Shown piece after piece: positions 1 through 9,202 of a stretch of DNA of 64,000 bases. Source of the DNA: Pontiella desulfatans (lineage in GTDB: Bacteria > Verrucomicrobiota > Kiritimatiellia > Kiritimatiellales > Pontiellaceae). How positions within the stretch are numbered: the stretch's first letter is position 1; every line of letters begins with the position of its first letter. A model generated the notes under the pieces. That model saw only the letters and a program-made list of their open reading frames with translations. It made no database searches and was not told where the DNA came from. The stretch covers positions 930,001 through 994,000 of the forward strand of contig NZ_CAAHFG010000002.1 in NCBI RefSeq assembly GCF_900890425.1, read 5' to 3'. Position numbers and translations under genes: made by a program.

Positions 1-426
1 AAGCTGGGTACGGCGTCCGATGTGCGCGCGGTGAAGCCCAACACCATGTATGCCGAGGACGGCGGGCCGGTGATCGAAACACCGCTCTCCGTGGTCGAGA
101 GCATGGGCTATATGATGCTCCAGAGCTGGGGCGGCGCCATCCGCGTTTTTCCCGCCATGCCCGCCCGCTGGGAGCAGGAAACCATCTTCCACCAGCTGCG
201 CACCGAGGGGGGCTTCCTCGTCTCCGCCGAATGGAGCGAAGGCAAAACCCAATGGATCCTCATCGAAAGCCTGGCAGGGGAGCCGTGCGTGCTTCAGACC
301 GACATTCAAACGTTCAAGGCCGACCGCGATGTCGCCATCGAACCCGAAGAAGGCCCGCGGGGTATAAAGCGCTGGAGGATCGGCCTCGAAAAAGGCGGCC
401 GGGTGCTCCTCCGGTTGAAAAAATGA
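1..426 (+). CDS. C-terminal fragment of a glycoside hydrolase (GH95-like)
   Basis: The reading frame is open from base 1, so only the last 141 codons are in the window. The segment PAMPARWEQETIFHQLRTEG followed by a GFLVSAEW stretch is the kind of C-terminal beta-sandwich seen after the (alpha/alpha)6 barrel of GH95 fucosidases and related families (compare PALPKAW and GLVARGNFVVSC in the GH95 protein at 13288-15699). Substrate is likely a neutral or deoxy-sugar glycoside in the same polysaccharide locus that follows. The family is inferred from a short tail only; the catalytic domain lies upstream of the window. Confidence 0.6.
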   Translation, partial: KLGTASDVRAVKPNTMYAEDGGPVIETPLSVVESMGYMMLQSWGGAIRVFPAMPARWEQETIFHQLRTEGGFLVSAEWSEGKTQWILIESLAGEPCVLQTDIQTFKADRDVAIEPEEGPRGIKRWRIGLEKGGRVLLRLKK

Positions 427-506
427 TTCCGCCGCGGTAATTCGTCCATGGAGATAAAATATTTCATTAAAAAGTGAGTTAGGTTGGTATTTTATAAATG
501 ATATTG

Positions 507-535
507 TTGACATGCAGGGGTATTGGGCATAAAAA
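507..535 (+). promoter_or_regulatory. Candidate sigma70-type promoter for the PEP-CTERM gene
   Basis: TTGACA at 507-512 is followed after 15-17 bases by CATAAA/TAAAAA around 528-535, about 40 bases before the start codon at 573. The AT-rich spacer 427-572 holds no gene. A similar arrangement (TTGACA then CATAAA) precedes the gene at 20871. Prediction from sequence only. Confidence 0.4.
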
Positions 536-572
536 CGGCGAATAAATCGAAATATTAATAAGGATAAACCCA

Positions 573-1295
573 ATGGAAAAAACCGTATTACTAGCCGTTT
601 TCGCAATGTGTGCAGGGTTGGCGCAGGCGGAGATTATTGCACTGGACTCCACTTCGTCGCAGATTGTTACGGATGGAACGACGACGGGCAACAGCATCGG
701 GGTGACGGCCGGATCCCGCGTCTTTGCCATTGGCGAAACAGCCATCGTTACGGCTCAATTGACCATGACCGGAACCCCGGCCTACAACGCATCGGCCAAC
801 TGGACGCTTGGGTTTCGCGACAACGTAAATGAGGTCGGTTCCGCGCTGTCCATCCGCCTAAACTCGGTTCCGCTGTGGAATGCTTCGACCGACAGTTCTG
901 CGGCCAGTGCCGGCGGCAACACCGCGGATCTCGGAACAACGGAGCGCGAAAGCACCACGAATGTGGACGGAACAACGGCCGATATGAAGACCGATGGAGA
1001 CGTTAGTCTGCTTGAGATGCGGGTCACCAAGGTATCTGCCACGCAATACGGCTATGTGGCCTACTGGAAAGACGGTAGCGGCAACACGCTGGAATCCTTG
1101 AGCAAGACCTATGACCTGGGTAAAGAGATTGCAAGCATCACCGATGTAACCTTCGGGAACCGTGCCACGACAACCACCGTTACCGGCGCCTTGACGAACA
1201 TCCAGCTCGAGGTGATTCCGGAGCCGGCCACCCTCGGCCTGATCACGGCTCTTGGCACGGGATTGCTGGTGGTTCGCCGCTTTTTCGTGATTTAG
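573..1295 (+). CDS. PEP-CTERM sorted secreted protein, module A only
   Basis: This 240-residue protein has a Sec signal peptide (cleavage near AQA, residue 20), one beta-rich domain (about 21-213), and a C-terminal PEP-CTERM signal: IPEPATLG near residue 215, a hydrophobic stretch, then RR. Such tails are processed by exosortase and tie the protein to the envelope or extracellular matrix. The domain is closely similar to residues 1-225 of the next gene (shared GTPAYxASANW, ALSIRLN, LWNASTD, SKTYDLG, FGNRAT), where it is fused to an esterase. Function of the domain is not known to me; carbohydrate binding is a guess. Start has an AAGGAT-like site 12 bases upstream. A terminator follows. Confidence 0.85.
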   Translation: MEKTVLLAVFAMCAGLAQAEIIALDSTSSQIVTDGTTTGNSIGVTAGSRVFAIGETAIVTAQLTMTGTPAYNASANWTLGFRDNVNEVGSALSIRLNSVPLWNASTDSSAASAGGNTADLGTTERESTTNVDGTTADMKTDGDVSLLEMRVTKVSATQYGYVAYWKDGSGNTLESLSKTYDLGKEIASITDVTFGNRATTTTVTGALTNIQLEVIPEPATLGLITALGTGLLVVRRFFVI

Positions 1296-1318
1296 GCGCA
1301 GGGACAAATTTTATTGCA

Positions 1319-1350
1319 ACGCCCGGGGGAGCTATCCGGGCGTTTTTTTT
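1319..1350 (+). terminator. Rho-independent terminator after the PEP-CTERM gene
   Basis: ACGCCCGG at 1319-1326 pairs perfectly with CCGGGCGT at 1336-1343 and is followed by a run of T (1343-1350). It separates the PEP-CTERM gene from its longer homologue and is only about 30 bases before the latter's start. Confidence 0.85.
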
Positions 1351-1376
1351 CGGAACAAATCAACGTAGGTAAGCAG

Positions 1377-3917
1377 ATGAAGAAAACCATTTTTTTGACC
1401 GCCTTGGCCATGGCTGCGGGACTGGCTCAGGCCGGGATTGTGGCGTTGGATACCAATGCTGCATCGATTGTCTCCAATGGGGGAACGCAGGGCGCTGATA
1501 TTACACTTACGGATGGCACACACGCCTTCAATGTGGGTGAAACCGTTAAAATGACCTGGGATCTGGGCATTACCGGAACCCCGGCCTACAGCGCGTCGGC
1601 CAACTGGTCGGTCGGCTTTCTCGATGGTGCCGGGCACGGGGCCGCCCTGTCGATTCGCCTGAATGGGGCCGCTTTGTGGAATGCCTCGACGGACGACAAC
1701 GCACCCACGGCAGACAACAACACGGCGCTGTTGGGAACGGCCGACCGTGAAAGCGCCACGAATGCGGACGGTACGGCCTATGACCTGAAGGATGACGGTG
1801 AAAGCGCCCAATTCGAACTGCAGGTCACCAAGGTTTCTAGCAATGAATACAACTATGTGGCCCGTTGGAAAGACACCGGCGGAACCGTACTGGATTCAAT
1901 CAGCAAGACCTATGACCTTGGCGTCGAGTTGTCGAACATCGCTTCCGTATCGTTCGGCAACCGTGCGACGTCCGGCTCCGTTACGGGCAACCTGAGCAAC
2001 CTCACGCTGGAGGTTCTCACCCCGCCTTCTTCGGCAACCACCAACCTCTACACGGAAGCCGCCTACCTCCGCAGCATGTCACCATGGCAGGACGGCAGCA
2101 CCTCCATCGGCCTGAAGGATGCCACCGAAACCGGCACCGGGCTGCGGCAAGGCCTGCTGCGCTTCGACCTTTCGGGCGTCGGCACCAACGATGTGACGAA
2201 TGCGTCCTTCACCCTCACCGCCAAAAAGGAGGATACCTACACGCTCTATGCCTGGGGCGTCGTGGATAACGCGCCGGGGCAGAACTGGAACGACACCACC
2301 ACGACGATGTCCAATGTGCTCACCAGCGGCATGTATACGCCGATCGAAAACCTGGAAAGCGCGGACGACACCAACCTGGTGCTGCTCGGCTCGCAGTCCG
2401 TTGCGGGCGCCGGTGCCGGGGCGGGGTATGACACCTACACCCTCGCATCGCAGTCGCTGGTCGATTGGCTCAACACCGATACGGACGGCGATGCCACCAT
2501 CGTGGTCTCCATCGGCGAAAACGTGAATACTGCCATGCGCAGCGGAACCGCCGGTTCGGAGCCGTTCCTGACCTACACGCTAACGGGCGCTACACCGCCC
2601 TCAACCAACGATGCCGTTGTGATTGATGCAAACGACACCAATATTATCTTCCGGGGCTCGCAGTACATCACTTCGACCGCCAGCGCAACCTCGTTCAAAC
2701 GCCACTCCGATGCCACGCTGAACGATCTGGACAATGCCTTCACGCCTGCGAAGGCGCTGACGGGAACGGGCATTTCCATCGAGTTTAAAACCGATAGCGA
2801 CGCCATTCTTGCCAGGTTTTCGCAGGATCTGAGCGCCGAATACAAAGGCGGTCGCTTTAGCTATTATGAAGACGGCGTTCTGATGGGCAGCACGGACTTT
2901 TTCGGCGGGGAAGACATGAGCTTCACGATCAACTCGGCATCACCGGGAACCGCTTCGGTTTACCGCATCACCATGCCCACCTGGGCCAACCCGGTTTTCC
3001 AGGGATTGGAACTTGAGCTGGGCAGCTCCTTGCAGCCTCTTGCTCCGGCGGCGCAGAAAACCTATGTGTCCATCGGCGACTCCATCACCCACGGTCGCGG
3101 ACAGGCCGTCTCCAGCGAGACCTACCCTTGGCGGGTGGCCGAAGCGCTGGATCTCGATCTGTACAACGTCGCCGTCGGCGGTGCCAAGATTTCCGTACCG
3201 ACCGCCGAGATGCTGGCCGACTTCCCCCCGGTAGATGTCGTTACCGTCTTGATCGGCTACAACGACCTGCATGCCGGAAAAAGCATCGTGGAATATGCGG
3301 CCGATTTTTCCGCCATGCTCGACGCCCTGCGGGTCAGCCAGCCGGATGCCCGCATAGTCTGCATCAGCCCCACCTACACGGATAACCCAAGCAATACGAC
3401 TACCGGTGTAACCATCCAGGACTTCCGCCAGGTGGTCTACGACGAAGTGGCCGCACGCCGCGCCGCAAACGATTATAAAATCCATCTGGTTCGTGGCGAG
3501 GAGATCTCTTCCGCCGCCAACCTGCGCGATGGCGACCCGGTTCACTTTTCGGTCGAGGGAGCCGCCGCCTTTGCCACAGAGCTGGCCCCGCTGATGGAGC
3601 CCTTTGCCGAAGGCAGCGTCGATTTCGACGGCGATAGCCTGACCGATGCCCAGGAGGAAGCGCTCGGAACCGACCCGACCGATGCCGCGTCATTTTTCGC
3701 CGTCTCCGGGCAAACCCCGCTTCCAATGCCTGGAAAATTCGAGATACGCTGGCCGAGCGCCAGCAACGTGCTCTACAAGGTTTGGGAAAGCCCGGATCTG
3801 ACCCACTGGGCGGTTGCGCGCGACTGGGCCGTCGCACAGACCCCGCCCGAAGACGCGCTCGAAATCGATCTTTCCCCGTCCAACGGTTTCTTCAAGGTCG
3901 AGGCGGAAATCCAGTAA
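1377..3917 (+). CDS. Secreted multi-domain SGNH/GDSL esterase with module A
   Basis: The 846-residue protein starts at the ATG at 1377 (signal peptide MKKTIFLTALAMAAGLAQA); an upstream in-frame ATG or alternative would lie inside the terminator. Domains: module A shared with the preceding PEP-CTERM protein (about 20-222), a DNRLRE-like beta domain (about 225-400), a linker beta domain (about 410-560), and an SGNH hydrolase domain with Ser569 in GDSI, a GYND block with Asn629, and the Asp720/His723 pair in GDPVHF. A calcium-binding thrombospondin-type-3-like repeat (DFDGDSLTD) and a C-terminal beta domain follow. Known SGNH enzymes remove acetyl or other acyl groups from polysaccharides, which fits the locus. 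It has no PEP-CTERM tail. Exact substrate unknown. Confidence 0.85.
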   Translation: MKKTIFLTALAMAAGLAQAGIVALDTNAASIVSNGGTQGADITLTDGTHAFNVGETVKMTWDLGITGTPAYSASANWSVGFLDGAGHGAALSIRLNGAALWNASTDDNAPTADNNTALLGTADRESATNADGTAYDLKDDGESAQFELQVTKVSSNEYNYVARWKDTGGTVLDSISKTYDLGVELSNIASVSFGNRATSGSVTGNLSNLTLEVLTPPSSATTNLYTEAAYLRSMSPWQDGSTSIGLKDATETGTGLRQGLLRFDLSGVGTNDVTNASFTLTAKKEDTYTLYAWGVVDNAPGQNWNDTTTTMSNVLTSGMYTPIENLESADDTNLVLLGSQSVAGAGAGAGYDTYTLASQSLVDWLNTDTDGDATIVVSIGENVNTAMRSGTAGSEPFLTYTLTGATPPSTNDAVVIDANDTNIIFRGSQYITSTASATSFKRHSDATLNDLDNAFTPAKALTGTGISIEFKTDSDAILARFSQDLSAEYKGGRFSYYEDGVLMGSTDFFGGEDMSFTINSASPGTASVYRITMPTWANPVFQGLELELGSSLQPLAPAAQKTYVSIGDSITHGRGQAVSSETYPWRVAEALDLDLYNVAVGGAKISVPTAEMLADFPPVDVVTVLIGYNDLHAGKSIVEYAADFSAMLDALRVSQPDARIVCISPTYTDNPSNTTTGVTIQDFRQVVYDEVAARRAANDYKIHLVRGEEISSAANLRDGDPVHFSVEGAAAFATELAPLMEPFAEGSVDFDGDSLTDAQEEALGTDPTDAASFFAVSGQTPLPMPGKFEIRWPSASNVLYKVWESPDLTHWAVARDWAVAQTPPEDALEIDLSPSNGFFKVEAEIQ

Positions 3918-4026
3918 GCATAGGGTGGGGTGTTCGGTATGTGGTGTGATAAAAGTAACATAACAAAAAAATGTGATTCATTCTGAATGTATTGCAGCAA
4001 CCCCGATTATGAAGGAGGCTCCGGCC

Positions 4027-5715
4027 ATGAGGTATACTAGCAAGTATTTCATCAGATTACTCACCCTGATATTGGGCATCGCCCAGGGTTTGGTCGCCGA
4101 CGCGCGACCCAACATTGTTTTTTTCCTGGCGGACGACCAGAGCAAGTTTGATCATTCGGCTTATGGCAATGAAAAGGCACCAACCCCGGTTACGGGTAAG
4201 TTTGCTGAAGAGGGGTTGGTTTTCGAGCGCATGTACACGGGGCAGGCGATCTGCGCACCGAGCCGCTCGATGCTGTATACCGGGTTGAATCCGATCCGGA
4301 ACGGGTGTTTCGTCAACCACATCAACATCCGCCCCGGCGTGGAAACGATCACGAAACACCTCGGCCAATTGGGCTATGAGGTCATTTTGGCCGGAAAATC
4401 GCACGTTGGCCCGGATGGGCAGTTCCAGTGGACGAAGCGCTTCCAGCCCGTAAAGATTCCGGGACTGCCGCGCCCGTGGATCCCGGTCGAGGAGATGGAC
4501 GCCTTTATGCAGGAACCCGGCGACAAGCCGTTCTGCATGATTGTTGCCAGCGAATTTCCGCATAGTCCGCATATCAAGGATACGTCGTTCGGCGTGGACG
4601 ATGTGAAAGTTCAGTCCTTTATTGAAGATACACCGGATGCGCGCACGTCGTACGCCACGTATTATCAAAGCATTGTCGAGAAGGAGAAGGAGTTCCGCGC
4701 GGTGCTGGACATGATCGACAAGCATGGGCTCCGCGAAAACACGGTCGTGTTCTATGCCGACGACCACGGGCATAAGCGCGGCAAGTTCACGGTTTATGAT
4801 TCCGGGTTGAACGTGGCCTTCATGGTGCGCTGGCCGGGCAAGATCAAGCCGGGGCGCACGGATGCCCTGTCCAGTTTCACCGACTTCGTCCCCACCGCAA
4901 TCGAGTTGGCCGGAGGAACCGTTCCGGCGGACATCGATGGCAAGAGCCTGTTGCCCGTCCTCGCCGGCAAGACCGATGTTCAGCACGAATATGTTTATGG
5001 CGTGGCGCACAACCAGGGCATCCAGCAGCGCCATGTTTTTCCGCAACGTTCCATCCACGACGGCCGATGGCATTACATCGTCAACTTTAACAGCCTGGAG
5101 CAAATTGAGGGCGACCGTGCGGCGGGGAAACCCATCGACTACTTTTTCGAAGCCGGTGCCCAAAAGCATGCCTCCCAACCGACCGAGGAGCTGTATGATA
5201 CCGAGGCCGATCCCGATGAACTCAGCAACGTCGCAGGAAAGGAAGAGGTGGCTGCCGTCAAGGCCCGCCTGCGCGGGGCGCTCTTCCAGTGGCTGGACAA
5301 ACAGGGCGACTACCTGGGCGAAGCGGGGCCGGTTGTATTTCTGAAAGGTCACCAGCATGAGCTGGACGAACTGGATCCGAAATTCAACTACAAGATCCCC
5401 GCAGCGTTGGTCGACAGCCTCAGGGGACTCAAAAATGATCCGCACGTAATCACCGGCCCCAACGCCCAGCCGCCGGTCGTGGCTGAGCCGATCGTTCCGG
5501 GCAACGTGAGCCGAAAAGGGGCGGGCGGAGCAAAGGGTTCCGTTTCAGAAGGAACAAGCCTGGAAGCTTTCCTGCAGAACAAGCGGGACTACTGCGCGAA
5601 GCAGGGCAAGGCATTCAGCGAGGAAAAATACCGCCAGGCCTTCCAGCGGCTCGATGTGGATGGAAACGGCGTGCTCGGCACGAACGAATGGACTGCAGGC
5701 GGGAAAAAGCACTGA
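4027..5715 (+). CDS. Secreted type I sulfatase with C-terminal EF-hand
   Basis: A 562-residue formylglycine-dependent sulfatase. The start at 4027 has AAGGAGG 9 bases upstream; a longer frame begins at 3973 but lacks a signal peptide. The signal peptide covers about residues 1-25. PNIVFFLADDQ (metal-binding Asp pair) and CAPSRSMLYTG (Cys76, converted to formylglycine in active enzymes) define the S1 family. YADDHGHKRGK supplies the second metal site. After about residue 500 comes a tail with LDVDGNGVLG, an EF-hand-like calcium loop; the same tail type is on the sulfatase at 35449. Likely removes sulfate esters from polysaccharide in the periplasm or outside. Same strand and 41 bases before the GH29 gene, suggesting an operon. 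Confidence 0.93.
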   Translation: MRYTSKYFIRLLTLILGIAQGLVADARPNIVFFLADDQSKFDHSAYGNEKAPTPVTGKFAEEGLVFERMYTGQAICAPSRSMLYTGLNPIRNGCFVNHINIRPGVETITKHLGQLGYEVILAGKSHVGPDGQFQWTKRFQPVKIPGLPRPWIPVEEMDAFMQEPGDKPFCMIVASEFPHSPHIKDTSFGVDDVKVQSFIEDTPDARTSYATYYQSIVEKEKEFRAVLDMIDKHGLRENTVVFYADDHGHKRGKFTVYDSGLNVAFMVRWPGKIKPGRTDALSSFTDFVPTAIELAGGTVPADIDGKSLLPVLAGKTDVQHEYVYGVAHNQGIQQRHVFPQRSIHDGRWHYIVNFNSLEQIEGDRAAGKPIDYFFEAGAQKHASQPTEELYDTEADPDELSNVAGKEEVAAVKARLRGALFQWLDKQGDYLGEAGPVVFLKGHQHELDELDPKFNYKIPAALVDSLRGLKNDPHVITGPNAQPPVVAEPIVPGNVSRKGAGGAKGSVSEGTSLEAFLQNKRDYCAKQGKAFSEEKYRQAFQRLDVDGNGVLGTNEWTAGGKKH

Positions 5716-5755
5716 CCAACCGGCTGCCGTGTCGGGCCCGAAAGGAATGACATTC

Positions 5756-7615
5756 ATGAACAAAATATTTGCAGTCCTGCTGTTGCTTCCAATGCTTGGA
5801 AACGCAGCCGAGAAACAGCCCGGCTATTTGAAGGACGATGCCTATGAGGAACCGGAGTTTGCACCGGGAGCCAGCGTTCCGAAGATTGCCGAAGAGGCGA
5901 TGAAGACGCGTGACGAGCGGATCCAGTGGTGGGTCGATGGCCGTTTCGGCTGCTTCATCCACTGGGGCGTTTACGCCCAACTCGGCGGTGTGTGGCAGGG
6001 CGAAAAGGTGCACGGCTATTCCGAGCACATCCAACGTAAATGCATGATTGACCAGGCCACCTATGCCTCCGAGGTTGCCGCAAAGTTCAATCCGACCGGT
6101 TTCGATGCCGAGGAGTGGGTAAAGTTGATCAAGGCGGCGGGCATGCGGTATCTCGTGATCACGGCCAAGCACCACGACGGGTTTGCCATGTACGCCTCCG
6201 AGGTCTCGGACTGGAACATCATGGATGCCACACCGTTCGGGCGCGACCCGATGGCGGAGCTCAAAGCCGCCTGTGTGAAGCACGGCATCAAATTCGGCTT
6301 CTACTATTCGCACGCCTTCGACTGGGGCGAGGAGCACGGGCCCGGCAACGACTGGGAATTCAACAATCCCGGCGGCGACAAAAACCTGGGCGGCCGCAAC
6401 TGGTGGGATGATCCCGTGATGGGCAAGGAGCTGCCGCGCATCCGGGAAAACTATGTGAACAAAAAATCGATCCCGCAGGTTATTGAACTATTGAAAAAAT
6501 ATGATCCCGACATCATGTGGTTCGACACCCCGCACAAGCTTCCAAACTCTGAAAACTGGCGCATCTACAAGGCGCTCCGCGAGGTGGCACCCAATGTGGT
6601 GGTCAATGGTCGTTTTGTGTATGGAGGTGGCGATTATGTGACCACGTGCGACAAGCCCGCGCAGATCAAGCCGACGTCGGAAAAATACTGGGAGGCCATT
6701 CCGACCACGAATGAGTCCTATGGCTATCATTCCGAGGATAAAAGCCACAAACCAGCATCCGATCTGATCCGACTGCTGATCAAGGCGGTGGCGCGCGGCG
6801 GCAATATCCTGATGAACCTGGGGCCGCGCGGCGACGGAAAAATCGACGACCCCGATGTGGATATCCTCAACGGCTTTGCCGACTGGATGGCGGTTGCTGC
6901 CGAATCGATCAACGGTGCAGGGAAGTCGGGGCTGCCTGTGCAGGCCTGGGGCGAATCGACCGCCAAAGACGGCACCATCCATCTTCAGGTGTTCCAATGG
7001 CCGGAAAACGGCAGGCTGCGCGTCGGCGGGCTGTTGAACGATCCGGACTCGGTTCATATTCTCGGCGCGGATTACGAAGTGTCTATGAAGCGGCTGGATG
7101 AAAATACGTTGGAGCTTCGCGTGCCGGACAAGCCGGTTTCCGAAGTGTCCACGGTGGTGACGCTTTCGTTTAAGGACGGTTTCCAAACCTTGGAAAAAGC
7201 CCGTCTGCTCGACCCGGCCTTTGCTAACGAACTGAATGTTTTCGATGGGAAGGTTGAAGGCCGTAAACTGAAATATGGTAGCGGCGCGCGCGGCTGGAAG
7301 GCGGACAATCACAAGGACTGCCTGATCAACTGGGTGGATGGAAAGGATAGCGTCGGTTGGGAACTTTATGTGCGCGAAACAGGTGAATATGAGGTTACTG
7401 CCTGTTACCATGGGCTGGAAAATGGTGCCCAACTCGAGGTGCAGTTTGGAGCGGGCACGGTTTCCGGAAAAACGGAAGCCGGTTCGGATGTAAGGCAGGT
7501 TTTGGGGTCGCTCAAGATTCCCGCCGGCAAAGGCAAGCTCATTTGGCGTATGATGGATGATGACGGCAAAGACCGGGTTCATCCTCAGGCACTGATGTTA
7601 AGACAGGTTAAATGA
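5756..7615 (+). CDS. Secreted GH29 alpha-L-fucosidase
   Basis: A 619-residue protein whose ATG at 5756 has AAAGGAA upstream and a signal peptide (about residues 1-18). GH29 hallmarks are the N-terminal FGCFIHWGVYA, ITAKHHDGFAMY (about residues 135-147), and the nucleophile region PDIMWFDTP with Asp near 257. The catalytic barrel ends near residue 400; beta-sandwich domains follow to the C-terminus (about 410-619). It hydrolyses terminal alpha-L-fucose, which with the GH95 gene 6 kb downstream points to fucose-containing sulfated polysaccharide as the target. It sits between two sulfatase genes on the same strand with short gaps. Subfamily and linkage cannot be read by eye. Confidence 0.92.
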   Translation: MNKIFAVLLLLPMLGNAAEKQPGYLKDDAYEEPEFAPGASVPKIAEEAMKTRDERIQWWVDGRFGCFIHWGVYAQLGGVWQGEKVHGYSEHIQRKCMIDQATYASEVAAKFNPTGFDAEEWVKLIKAAGMRYLVITAKHHDGFAMYASEVSDWNIMDATPFGRDPMAELKAACVKHGIKFGFYYSHAFDWGEEHGPGNDWEFNNPGGDKNLGGRNWWDDPVMGKELPRIRENYVNKKSIPQVIELLKKYDPDIMWFDTPHKLPNSENWRIYKALREVAPNVVVNGRFVYGGGDYVTTCDKPAQIKPTSEKYWEAIPTTNESYGYHSEDKSHKPASDLIRLLIKAVARGGNILMNLGPRGDGKIDDPDVDILNGFADWMAVAAESINGAGKSGLPVQAWGESTAKDGTIHLQVFQWPENGRLRVGGLLNDPDSVHILGADYEVSMKRLDENTLELRVPDKPVSEVSTVVTLSFKDGFQTLEKARLLDPAFANELNVFDGKVEGRKLKYGSGARGWKADNHKDCLINWVDGKDSVGWELYVRETGEYEVTACYHGLENGAQLEVQFGAGTVSGKTEAGSDVRQVLGSLKIPAGKGKLIWRMMDDDGKDRVHPQALMLRQVK

Positions 7616-7627
7616 CGGGAGTTGGAT

Positions 7628-9118
7628 ATGATGAAGGATTATATGAAAGGAGTATTCGCGGGGCTGGTGGTCTCTTGCTGTTGTGCTGTTGCGCAGGAGC
7701 AGGACAAGCCGAACATCCTGTTTATCTTCGCCGACGACCATACCTATGAAGCCATCCGGGGCCACGGCTACCTAGATATCGATACGCCGAACCTCGACAA
7801 GCTGGTTGAGCGGGGCGCGAGCTTTACGCACGCCTATAACATGGGGGCCTGGAACGGGGCGGTATGCATTGCCAGCCGCACGATGCTCACGACCGGACGC
7901 ACCGTCTGGAACGCCGGAATGCTGGAACAAAGCATGAAGCAGGAGGTCGAGCAGGGGCGTATGTGGGCCCAGCAGATGAAGGCCGCCGGCTACAAGACCT
8001 ACTTCACCGGAAAATGGCATGTGCAGGCCAAGCCGGAGGACTACTTCGATGTGGTCAAGGATCGCCGAGGCGGCATGCTGCATTCCACGCCCAAGGATGG
8101 TGCGGCCTACAACCGCCCCAAGGACGAGGCCGACTATGAAGCCGGCTGGAAGCCGTGGGACAAGACCCAGAAGGGACATTGGGGCGAGGACGGCAAGCAC
8201 TCCAGCGAGGTGGTCGCCGATAACGGAATCGAATTCATCCGGCATGCCGCCAAGGAGGCGAAGCCCTTCTTCATGCACCTGGCCTTCAATGCGCCGCACG
8301 ATCCGCGGCAGGCCCCGAAGGAATATATCGATAGGTATCCGCTGGAGCGCATCAAACTGCCCGAAAGCTTCCTGCCGGAATACCCCTTCAAGGACGACAT
8401 CGGTTGCGGGAAAGGTCTCCGCGACGAAGCGCTCGCGCCCTTCCCGCGCACGGAATATGCCGTGAAGGTGCACCGCCAGGAATACTTCGCGATCGTCTCC
8501 CACATGGATCACCAGATCGGGCGCATCCTCGACGCGCTCGAGGAAAGCGGCGAGGCCGACAACACCTACATCATCTTCACGGCCGACCATGGGCTGGCCT
8601 GCGGCCACCACGGCCTGATCGGCAAGCAGAACATGTATGAGGACAGCGTGCGCGCCCCGTTCATCATGGTGGGGCCGGGGATCGAGGCCGGTACCAAGGT
8701 CGGCACGCCGATCTACCTACAGGACGTGGTGCCGACCACGCTGGAGCTGGCCGGAAAAGAGATTCCCGACTATGTGGAGTTTAAAAGCCTGAACCCGTTG
8801 TTCAAGGGAGAGATCAAGCACTACGATGCCATCTACAGTTCCTATCAGAACCAGCAACGTATGGTCATGCAGGATGGTTGGAAACTAATCTATTATCCAT
8901 CCATCAGTAAAACCCGCCTGTTCAACCTCAAGAACGATCCCTTCGAGAAGAACGACCTGGCCGGCAATCCGGAATACACCGCCAAGCTCACCGAGCTCGA
9001 GAAGTCCCTCGCGAACTTGCGGGAGCAGTACAACGATCCGCTCGATTTCGAGGATCCGAAAAAATCATGGAACGCCTACCGCGAGGCCTGCGGGGCGAAC
9101 AAAAAGAAATCCCACTAA
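7628..9118 (+). CDS. Secreted type I sulfatase (CIASR)
   Basis: A 496-residue sulfatase. ATG at 7628 is preceded by GGGAG about 8 bases upstream; a TTG six bases earlier and an ATG at 7646 are alternatives. Signal peptide to about AQEQ (residue 24). PNILFIFADDHTYEA carries the metal Asp pair and CIASRTMLTTG the formylglycine site (Cys80) in the C-x-A-S-R form. TADHGLACGHHGLIGKQ is the second metal and substrate loop. This pattern, with choline-sulfatase-like length and a compact C-terminal domain, is common in marine polysaccharide loci. It follows the fucosidase by 12 bases, so the two are probably co-transcribed. Substrate regiochemistry unknown. Confidence 0.92.
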   Translation: MMKDYMKGVFAGLVVSCCCAVAQEQDKPNILFIFADDHTYEAIRGHGYLDIDTPNLDKLVERGASFTHAYNMGAWNGAVCIASRTMLTTGRTVWNAGMLEQSMKQEVEQGRMWAQQMKAAGYKTYFTGKWHVQAKPEDYFDVVKDRRGGMLHSTPKDGAAYNRPKDEADYEAGWKPWDKTQKGHWGEDGKHSSEVVADNGIEFIRHAAKEAKPFFMHLAFNAPHDPRQAPKEYIDRYPLERIKLPESFLPEYPFKDDIGCGKGLRDEALAPFPRTEYAVKVHRQEYFAIVSHMDHQIGRILDALEESGEADNTYIIFTADHGLACGHHGLIGKQNMYEDSVRAPFIMVGPGIEAGTKVGTPIYLQDVVPTTLELAGKEIPDYVEFKSLNPLFKGEIKHYDAIYSSYQNQQRMVMQDGWKLIYYPSISKTRLFNLKNDPFEKNDLAGNPEYTAKLTELEKSLANLREQYNDPLDFEDPKKSWNAYREACGANKKKSH

Positions 9119-9202
9119 CCCAACTTCAAGGCGCAAGGCGTCCCCGCGGTTCGGAGCGCTTTCTGTCATGTAATGCTAAAATCAGAGATTGGAGCTAAGG
9201 AA

